DNA of 64,000 bases, from positions 1-64,000 of IMG/VR virus record IMGVR_UViG_3300017719_000004; one strand, given 5' to 3'. Each line of letters opens with the position of its first letter. The first letter of the stretch is position 1. A model generated the notes under the pieces. The model made no database searches and was not told the origin of the DNA. It saw only the letters and a program-made list of their open reading frames with translations. Position numbers and translations under genes: made by a program. This document shows, in pieces, positions 57,382-64,000 of this stretch. The DNA comes from a virus.

Positions 57382-60300
57382 GCTACCGCGATTGCTCTCA
57401 AATTCTTAATTACCGGATGTTTTGCTTGATTAGTTCCAGTGAATACAATTTTGATTTGTAATCCATTGAAACTTGGCAAATCATCTACAGAGTATGTATA
57501 CTCTCTGTATTGAGTATCATCAGCACTCACAAAGGAATCCGACATACCATCATTTTGGGTTGGGTCAATTACTTGATCACCAATACCATCTCCATCAGTA
57601 TCAAGAAGATTTCTAAATCCGGGGAATAATTCAAAATCAGGTGTTACTTCACTAGAGTCTGTTTTCATAATACTGTAGAGAACTCTAAACTCACATTCAA
57701 TTGGTCTGCGAGCTTCAAATATAACTTTAATTGAAGTTGCGGGATTCTTAGTATAGATCGGTTGGGACATATAATAAGAAGCATGTGGATCATTAAATCT
57801 AGACTTAACTCTAGGATCCGTTCTATAATCAGAAATAGGATTATTCAATCTGTTTTCATAGAAGAGTGCATTTGCCCCTTCAAGATTTACAGTAGGTGAG
57901 TTAAAGCTATCTCCACTGTTTGCGAGTTCAACAGTAAACGAGAAAGATTTATTTCTAGGTAAAGAACCAAGTCTAGCAGACTCATTGGTTCTAGAAGCAA
58001 GAATTCTCGTAGTCTCAAGAGTGTTGATTCTATTGAGGTTAAGATCTTCAAATCCATTATCGATGAATGAGGTCTCTGATCCATCAGGAGATGTACCTGT
58101 AACGCTTCTCATCTGCAGTGAGATGAAATCGGTAGGTCCAAATGTTGCAGCGTCGAGGAGGGGTCTTACAGCGTCAAATTGGATATTTTTAGATGCGTAT
58201 ACATTTTGACCACCACCAGCAGCTTCTTCTTTGAAAGAAACCTGAGGAATATTATTTGATGTATCATCAACTGATCTACTTGATCCTCTATCAATTTTCA
58301 AGTAGTAATCATCAATACCTCTAAGAACACTGGAGACATCATGTTCAGCATTAACCCTTCTCAAAGAAATGCCGTTGTATTCATACTTTTGAATACTGTC
58401 ATTTTTAAGATGATTCAATGCATTAGTTGAATCTACACCTCTTACAACACCACCCAAACTAGAAATACCTACACTTGTGTAAGAAAGGATCTCACTATTA
58501 ATAAATGCGTATCCAGTATTTGCTGCACTGACTACCGCACCCTCAAAGGTGTTGAATTGTGATGTTGATGCTACAGAAATAGCGGTTTCATTCGATAATA
58601 TATCTACGGTTATTTCCGTAGGTACAACATCAGATTCTACATCAGAAAGAATGACCTTATTCAAAGAACTGTGCATACCATGATTACGATGAGATACTTT
58701 GAAGTACTCCCCAGTGTAAACACTTCCGGTCGCATCAAAACTTACAATATCTAAACCGGTTGCAATTACACTACCAGCTGCGTGATTGTATGTAACTTCA
58801 TTGCCTGCTGCAACATCAAAAGTTTGTGCTTGAACATCTGTCAAATATAGAGTGTCGATACCTCCAAGAGAGTTGATACCAATACGAACACCAGAACCAG
58901 ATCCTCCAACATCTGCAGTAACAAGACCAACTACATCACCAACTTTGTATCCTCTACCGGAAGATGCAATAGAAACTGCAGTAATAGCCGAGATGCCAGC
59001 TCCGACAGTTGCGTTTAATGTGAGTCCATCACCATCACCATTGATGTTATATGTTGTTATGGGGTTAGATGGAGTACCATAGTTGCTACCGCCAGTAAGA
59101 ATTCCGACAGTTCCTAAGACTGGACCACCTTTAGTTTCAATGTATCCATGACGGAATGTAGATGTTTGCTCACTAACTTTTCTACCAGGAGTAAATACCG
59201 TACCAATTAATCCAGAATCAGATGTTGTAACAATGCCAAGCTTTCCTTTTTTAGGAACACCTACAATTGGATCAAATGCTAGTGGAGGAAGAAGACCATT
59301 ATTGGGTTCGATCGGTGGGTTGAAGAATGTCAACAGACCTTGTTCGGCAGTATAATCTGCTCTATACAAAGTAAATGTAAGGTCTTCAAATTGCGTAGGT
59401 GTCCAAGTAGCACCGTTTTGTGACTTGAACAGAGAACCCATTGCGAATTGCTGGGAGTAAATCTTACCCTTAGCAGCTGGAAGAGCTTGAGCATTCAAAG
59501 CTTTTTGACCCATTTCGCCACAATATACCTCATACTCATCACTATCTGACAAGATAACGATGGCATAAGATTCTTCTGGATCTAAGTAGAAAGGAGTGTC
59601 AAATTTAATGTTAGTTGCAACCGATCCATCGGCCGATGTTGTAATATCCGAAGGGCGAATAGTTGCTTGAGCAGCTCTATCAATAACGAATAGAGTTGGA
59701 GTACCCAGTTCAACTGTTCTAACTTCAATCCTTACTGGAGTTGTTCCTTGATTCTTAGATGCAAAGAATAGATCAAGCGAGGTAATCCAAGCTCCTTCTG
59801 GTCCAGTCACAATTGTTTGTGCCAGAGGGTCTCTTCTTCTTACACGAACTCTACGAATTCTATTAATAACTCTAGTTCGGTTTCTAATAATTGTTCTAGT
59901 TCTATCAATAACTCTAGTATTATTGATGATTACTGGCGGTGGTGGTGGAGGAGGATTTGGAATTGTTCCTCTAATATCAATCGTAGAAAGATTGGTAATA
60001 GTTGTGGTTTCAAGAGTGGTGATTCTAATATCAGTTTGAACTACTCTCGTTGTACCAGTCGCAGTATAGCGACCTGTCGCATGAGAGATTAAAGTAGATC
60101 CTGGTAATGGATTTGCATTAGTTTGACTAGAAGTTAATCTAAAGTCTCTATTACCCGATCTAACCCTAACCTGTGGTGTAGGTGTCTGATTGGGGTCTCT
60201 CAAGAAGATAGAACCAATAAGATCACCAAAGTCATCAGATACTAGTCTTACACCTGCTACAGTCGCTTGAGCACCGCTTGTAAGACCCCTCATTACCATT

Positions 60301-63300
60301 CCGGTAGGAGCAAATCCAAAGAAGGCACCTTGTGCCTGAGCAGCTAATGAAGTGGTGTCAATGTTTAAGACAGTTGACGCTTGAGAGTACCCATTTGGAA
60401 GAGTAGCTGCAGGACTGTATGGGTTAACTGTGAATGTTTCTGTAGGAGCATTGAATGGTCCTTTCTTATGGTTTGGAGCAGCTAATCTGAATTCAAAAAC
60501 AGTAGCACCAATTGTTCCACGAATTGTTTCTCCAATTTGGAAGGAACCAGAAACACTACTGACTTCCAATAACTTAGGAATGATATCAACCCCACCCTGA
60601 TTATCAAAGAAGGGATAGAAATTAGTAAATGGTTTTAAACCAATAGCAGTGAATTCGATATTTCTAGAACGACAGAAAGGATCGAAAGTTTCTTCTGCAA
60701 TAAAGGTGTTTTCAGACCTAATGTCATCTCTCTGTACAGTTCTACCAGTTTCTCTAGTAGATACAGAAGCAGAACCACCAAGAGCACCACCTCTAGTCAA
60801 ACTAAAGTTTGCAGCAACTTGATTATTGAATACTGTAATACCAATAGTATTACGAATAACATTCTGAGTCTCTCTGGTATTAATCCAGTTATCTAATGAA
60901 GGATTAAGCTTTAGTTCACCTGTAAATGCAACAACATGGAATGGATTAATATTATTGACTTTGGTTGCAAATTCTTGCTTAATGTATTCCTTTTCTTGAT
61001 ACTTGAGTGATAACAGATTACCCGTCTTTTGGGTATTTCCATCATCTAACAATAAGAAATTAGAGCTAAAGTCGATCTGGGATACTGGAATATCATCTTT
61101 AGGTGCAACCTGAAGTGCCGAAGAATCAAATTCTCTAAGTGGTCTTAGTTCGCCAAGATCTCTATCAATCTCACATGGTGAGCTTGGGTGCATGAAATCA
61201 AAAGTCTTAAAGTTATCAACAAAGAATCCAGATTTGAATCTTGTAAGACCTTGGGCATCTCTAATTTGTAAAGACTCTGCACTCTTCTCTAATAAATTAA
61301 GACTAGTGACAACTTCTAGATTTTCTACTCTGTCGGCAAGATCACCGATATCTCTCATCGTATAACGACGATTATCTTTTAGATAAATTCTTGCTTCCTG
61401 AGTATCTCTAAGATATGCTGGAAGAAGGACTGTCCCAACTTCCATCCCTTTACCAGATACTACTGGGGGAATTGGTTGTCTAGCCGGTTTGCCTTTGATA
61501 AGATCAAAGTTTCCATCTTGAAGTAATACTAACTTATCAATTCTAGGAAGATAGAAGTCATAGTCAAAAGTCATTGACTCGTTAGGAGTCAAAATTCTAT
61601 CTGGCTTTCCTACAAAATCTCTAGATGTATAGAAGAATGGAGATTCTGATGCTGAAGCCGGATTATATGATGCAACTCTAGGTCTAAAATCTAGAACATC
61701 ATGTGCTTCAATTCGAGAAGGTCCAATTTGGGGAATATCTTTTTTATATCTTTCTTCATCATAACTATTAACTGTGAATACATCTCCAGTGTCTCCACTA
61801 GGAACATCATATCTGTTGTAGATAATGTTAAGTTGTCTGTGAGGAATATATGCTCCTCTATTTCTTACGACTCTAGAATAATCGTAATATTGATTTCTTT
61901 GTCCCTTGTCTAGTAAGTAGCTAGAAGTAACATCTCTATATTTGCCAGGAGAAATCCCTTGCAGTACAGCTGTAGTGTTAGACTCTTCAAAACTTAAAGG
62001 TTCTAATGTTGCAAACCTATCTTTAGTTAGATATACAACACTGATTTGATTATTGCCACCATCAATAGAAATTACCTTCGCAATTGCATTAGTTGAAGTG
62101 CCAAAAATATTTTCGCCAATAATAGCACTAGTAAATACATCATCTGTAGATGTGAAATTTAACTTGTCTAAAATAGGAGCAGATGTATCCAGTGATTCAT
62201 AGATAGCTATGATATCGGTAGCATCTGGTTCATTGAGAGAGATATCTCTATCTTGAACTCTCAGTCCATAAAGCTCACTATGATTGAGTCCATCATTAAC
62301 ACTCGTATTTGGGTCACTTCCAGATCTTCTATTGGTTGATCTAGTTACAGCTACTTGCTGACATCGTTTGAATTCTTTTACTTTATTTTTAATATTTGAC
62401 TTAATGACCGTGGCATTAACAGTCATTCCACTTTGTGAAGCATTTAATCCAGTAATAGTTACCTGAGTTGAAGTAACTGTTACTTGATCCTCCTCAATCA
62501 CAGCAATAGTTCCATTGGAATATTGAACTTGATATCTTTCCTCATCAAAAGCGGCAAATGATGTGTCGTCAAGATCAACCGAAGAAATAGGAAGAACTAA
62601 TTGACCAAGGGAATTTGTAGACTCATTCTGAACCTGTGCAGAAAGCAGCAATGATGATCCAGTAAAATCAACACTAGCAACATTGAGATCTGGTAGAACA
62701 GTAATTAAAGATGCATTTTCATTGCTATTATCTTGAAATCCAAGTGAAATTTCACCAACATACCCATTAACACCACCATCAAACAAATTTGCAACTGTTG
62801 TCATAGCTCCAACAGTCATTGACTGAAGATCTGAAGCAATCGAAGTTACAACATTTTGAAACTGAGTCTGTGTGCCGTTCTTAGTGTCGGTATACCTAAT
62901 AATATCACCGGGTTTGAATCTTTGGAAACTATCGATTCTAGGAGCAGTTACTGTTGCCCCAGCACCAGATATTGCAATGGTTACCTGACCAGCTCCCAAT
63001 CTAGGAGGAATTCTATCGTTGAGCTTCTTGTTAGCTGTAAAACTATTACCACTCTGAGCAAACGAGAAAACATCGTTAATACCATAACTAGTGATTGACT
63101 CAATAGTTCTAGGAAGGTCTTCAGAACCATTAATTAAGATTGGTTCGCCTACTCTAAAAGAACCAGATGTTTGGGTAACTTGGATTGAACTAGAACCAGC
63201 ACCTGCAGCAACTGCAAATGCATTAGCCCCACTTTCTTTACCAACAATAAATGCCGATTTAATTAGTTCTGTGGCGCTTACATTATCACTGAGTTTTAAG

Positions 63301-64000
63301 TTCGTATATGTTTGAACATCGTACAAATACAGATCAAATTCTGTAGATGCGTCTTCATACTTCTGATCTCTTAATCCAAAATTGTATACCTTAGCATCAC
63401 CAATTTTATTAGAAGTTCCTGCTACAAGTCTTGTGGAACTCTCAAATGGACCACTAAACAGATCAATTCTGTTGGTAAAAGTTGTAATACCAGTTGTATT
63501 ATTTACAACAAACTTATTTCCCATCTCAAATGGGAATGATTTGCCTTTTACTTCTTCAGTTTCTCTAGGCTTGAAGAAATCAAGTACTGTAGGACCATCA
63601 GTTGATACATCATATCCGTTAACATATGCCTTACCAGCACTGATTTTTAAACACGCAAGATCTTCATCTGGTGTGTTGCCATCAAAAGTAGATTGGTTTG
63701 AAAAATAGACTCCATCATTACCCTGTCTATCGTTAAGACATTCGGTAACATCTAACAGGAACTTATTGACAGTATAGTTACCAGACTCATCAAAAGTTCT
63801 TCCTGCGAGATAATCTCTAATTTTTGAATATTCTGTCTCTTTTTTAATGACTAATACTTCGCCATTACTGACACGAACAACCTCTACAAAATCAGTGTCA
63901 TTAAAATCTGTAATATTTTTCTTAGTAAGAACTAGAGTAATTCTTAATCTATCGGCACCAGGTGCAGCAAAGTTAGAAAATCCCTTGGCATTATCATAAA
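57378..64000 (-). CDS. Giant DUF4815-type baseplate/tail-fibre protein, start beyond the window
   Basis: The reading frame is open from the right edge to 57378, at least 2206 residues; the ATG at 63524 is internal, because coding sequence (for example Y-D-N-A-K-G-F-S-N-F-A-A-P-G) continues upstream to 64000 without a stop. The N-terminal visible third matches DUF4815, the middle has a Pro run followed by an Arg-rich stretch (near 59830-59950) and D-P-L-A-Q-T-I, and the last third carries G-x-G-Y repeats. Position between baseplate and neck genes suggests a baseplate-linked fibre. Confidence 0.85.
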   Translation of the reverse strand, partial: YDNAKGFSNFAAPGADRLRITLVLTKKNITDFNDTDFVEVVRVSNGEVLVIKKETEYSKIRDYLAGRTFDESGNYTVNKFLLDVTECLNDRQGNDGVYFSNQSTFDGNTPDEDLACLKISAGKAYVNGYDVSTDGPTVLDFFKPRETEEVKGKSFPFEMGNKFVVNNTTGITTFTNRIDLFSGPFESSTRLVAGTSNKIGDAKVYNFGLRDQKYEDASTEFDLYLYDVQTYTNLKLSDNVSATELIKSAFIVGKESGANAFAVAAGAGSSSIQVTQTSGSFRVGEPILINGSEDLPRTIESITSYGINDVFSFAQSGNSFTANKKLNDRIPPRLGAGQVTIAISGAGATVTAPRIDSFQRFKPGDIIRYTDTKNGTQTQFQNVVTSIASDLQSMTVGAMTTVANLFDGGVNGYVGEISLGFQDNSNENASLITVLPDLNVASVDFTGSSLLLSAQVQNESTNSLGQLVLPISSVDLDDTSFAAFDEERYQVQYSNGTIAVIEEDQVTVTSTQVTITGLNASQSGMTVNATVIKSNIKNKVKEFKRCQQVAVTRSTNRRSGSDPNTSVNDGLNHSELYGLRVQDRDISLNEPDATDIIAIYESLDTSAPILDKLNFTSTDDVFTSAIIGENIFGTSTNAIAKVISIDGGNNQISVVYLTKDRFATLEPLSFEESNTTAVLQGISPGKYRDVTSSYLLDKGQRNQYYDYSRVVRNRGAYIPHRQLNIIYNRYDVPSGDTGDVFTVNSYDEERYKKDIPQIGPSRIEAHDVLDFRPRVASYNPASASESPFFYTSRDFVGKPDRILTPNESMTFDYDFYLPRIDKLVLLQDGNFDLIKGKPARQPIPPVVSGKGMEVGTVLLPAYLRDTQEARIYLKDNRRYTMRDIGDLADRVENLEVVTSLNLLEKSAESLQIRDAQGLTRFKSGFFVDNFKTFDFMHPSSPCEIDRDLGELRPLREFDSSALQVAPKDDIPVSQIDFSSNFLLLDDGNTQKTGNLLSLKYQEKEYIKQEFATKVNNINPFHVVAFTGELKLNPSLDNWINTRETQNVIRNTIGITVFNNQVAANFSLTRGGALGGSASVSTRETGRTVQRDDIRSENTFIAEETFDPFCRSRNIEFTAIGLKPFTNFYPFFDNQGGVDIIPKLLEVSSVSGSFQIGETIRGTIGATVFEFRLAAPNHKKGPFNAPTETFTVNPYSPAATLPNGYSQASTVLNIDTTSLAAQAQGAFFGFAPTGMVMRGLTSGAQATVAGVRLVSDDFGDLIGSIFLRDPNQTPTPQVRVRSGNRDFRLTSSQTNANPLPGSTLISHATGRYTATGTTRVVQTDIRITTLETTTITNLSTIDIRGTIPNPPPPPPPVIINNTRVIDRTRTIIRNRTRVINRIRRVRVRRRDPLAQTIVTGPEGAWITSLDLFFASKNQGTTPVRIEVRTVELGTPTLFVIDRAAQATIRPSDITTSADGSVATNIKFDTPFYLDPEESYAIVILSDSDEYEVYCGEMGQKALNAQALPAAKGKIYSQQFAMGSLFKSQNGATWTPTQFEDLTFTLYRADYTAEQGLLTFFNPPIEPNNGLLPPLAFDPIVGVPKKGKLGIVTTSDSGLIGTVFTPGRKVSEQTSTFRHGYIETKGGPVLGTVGILTGGSNYGTPSNPITTYNINGDGDGLTLNATVGAGISAITAVSIASSGRGYKVGDVVGLVTADVGGSGSGVRIGINSLGGIDTLYLTDVQAQTFDVAAGNEVTYNHAAGSVIATGLDIVSFDATGSVYTGEYFKVSHRNHGMHSSLNKVILSDVESDVVPTEITVDILSNETAISVASTSQFNTFEGAVVSAANTGYAFINSEILSYTSVGISSLGGVVRGVDSTNALNHLKNDSIQKYEYNGISLRRVNAEHDVSSVLRGIDDYYLKIDRGSSRSVDDTSNNIPQVSFKEEAAGGGQNVYASKNIQFDAVRPLLDAATFGPTDFISLQMRSVTGTSPDGSETSFIDNGFEDLNLNRINTLETTRILASRTNESARLGSLPRNKSFSFTVELANSGDSFNSPTVNLEGANALFYENRLNNPISDYRTDPRVKSRFNDPHASYYMSQPIYTKNPATSIKVIFEARRPIECEFRVLYSIMKTDSSEVTPDFELFPGFRNLLDTDGDGIGDQVIDPTQNDGMSDSFVSADDTQYREYTYSVDDLPSFNGLQIKIVFTGTNQAKHPVIKNLRAIAVA

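Noticed and set aside
57378-63524. Treating the ATG at 63524 as the start of the DUF4815 gene
   Set aside because: The coding frame continues upstream to the window edge with family-like sequence and no stop codon.
49661-63708. Many plus-strand ORFs of 60-160 codons opposite the fibre genes
   Set aside because: They mirror repetitive minus-strand coding sequence, lack Shine-Dalgarno sites and resemble no protein; every clear gene is on the minus strand.

Overview
The window is a 64 kb piece of a T4-like cyanophage (marine cyanomyovirus) genome. The evidence is a near-complete T4 replication and head/neck/tail gene set in the order typical of cyanomyoviruses, together with cyanophage hallmark genes: petE plastocyanin with a signal peptide, cobS, hsp20, a MazG-family protein, several 2OG-Fe(II) oxygenases, and no T4-type DNA-modification genes. 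The host is presumably a marine Synechococcus or Prochlorococcus; I cannot decide which from the sequence. Every gene I support is on the minus strand, so transcription runs from high to low coordinates. Genes are tightly packed, and most start/stop pairs overlap as ATGA or TAATG, implying translational coupling.

In transcription order (right to left). 64000-49661: a giant DUF4815-type baseplate/tail-fibre protein that runs off the right edge, two short coiled-coil proteins, two small fibre-associated proteins, and a 2260-residue fibre with internal repeats, a beta-helix-like segment and a LamG domain. 49661-46206: neck genes 13, 14, 15 and small terminase 16. 46209-43137: a holin-like protein, a DUF6321-type protein, then a run of small mostly membrane proteins around petE. 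43116-29376: a large unknown virion-type protein, a trio of tiny genes, large terminase 17, sheath 18, tube 19, portal 20, a gp67-like protein, protease 21, scaffold 22, capsid 23 and a gp3-like tail completion gene. 29372-22564: uvsY, uvsW, sigma factor 55, nuclease subunits 47 and 46, and a 2OG oxygenase. 22486-18514: a CobT-like VWA protein, CobS and another 2OG oxygenase. 18501-5760: the replisome block, with clamp 45, loader 44, loader 62, regA and polymerase 43; it is interrupted by a Dam methylase, a NodU-type carbamoyltransferase and a UPF0489 protein. hsp20 and a ParB-like gene sit between regA and 43. 5759-1: uvsX, helicase 41, an atypical MazG, and unknown or oxygenase-like genes.

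Regulation can be read in part. T4-type late promoters (ATAAATA) precede genes 22, 20, hsp20 and others, and a related CTAAATA motif recurs at other late gene starts. Intrinsic terminators follow gene 23 and several accessory units. At two places a terminator hairpin carries a sigma70-like -35 box in its loop, with the -10 immediately downstream. The leader between regA and the ParB-like gene appears to hide a small protein gene split by a one-base frame change.

Points most worth a second look: the hidden frameshifted gene and terminator/promoter chimera at 10654-10843, the accessory insertions inside the clamp-loader operon, the small-membrane-protein neighbourhood of petE, a set of three Sm-like paralogues, and a G-x-G-Y repeat shared by neighbouring virion genes.
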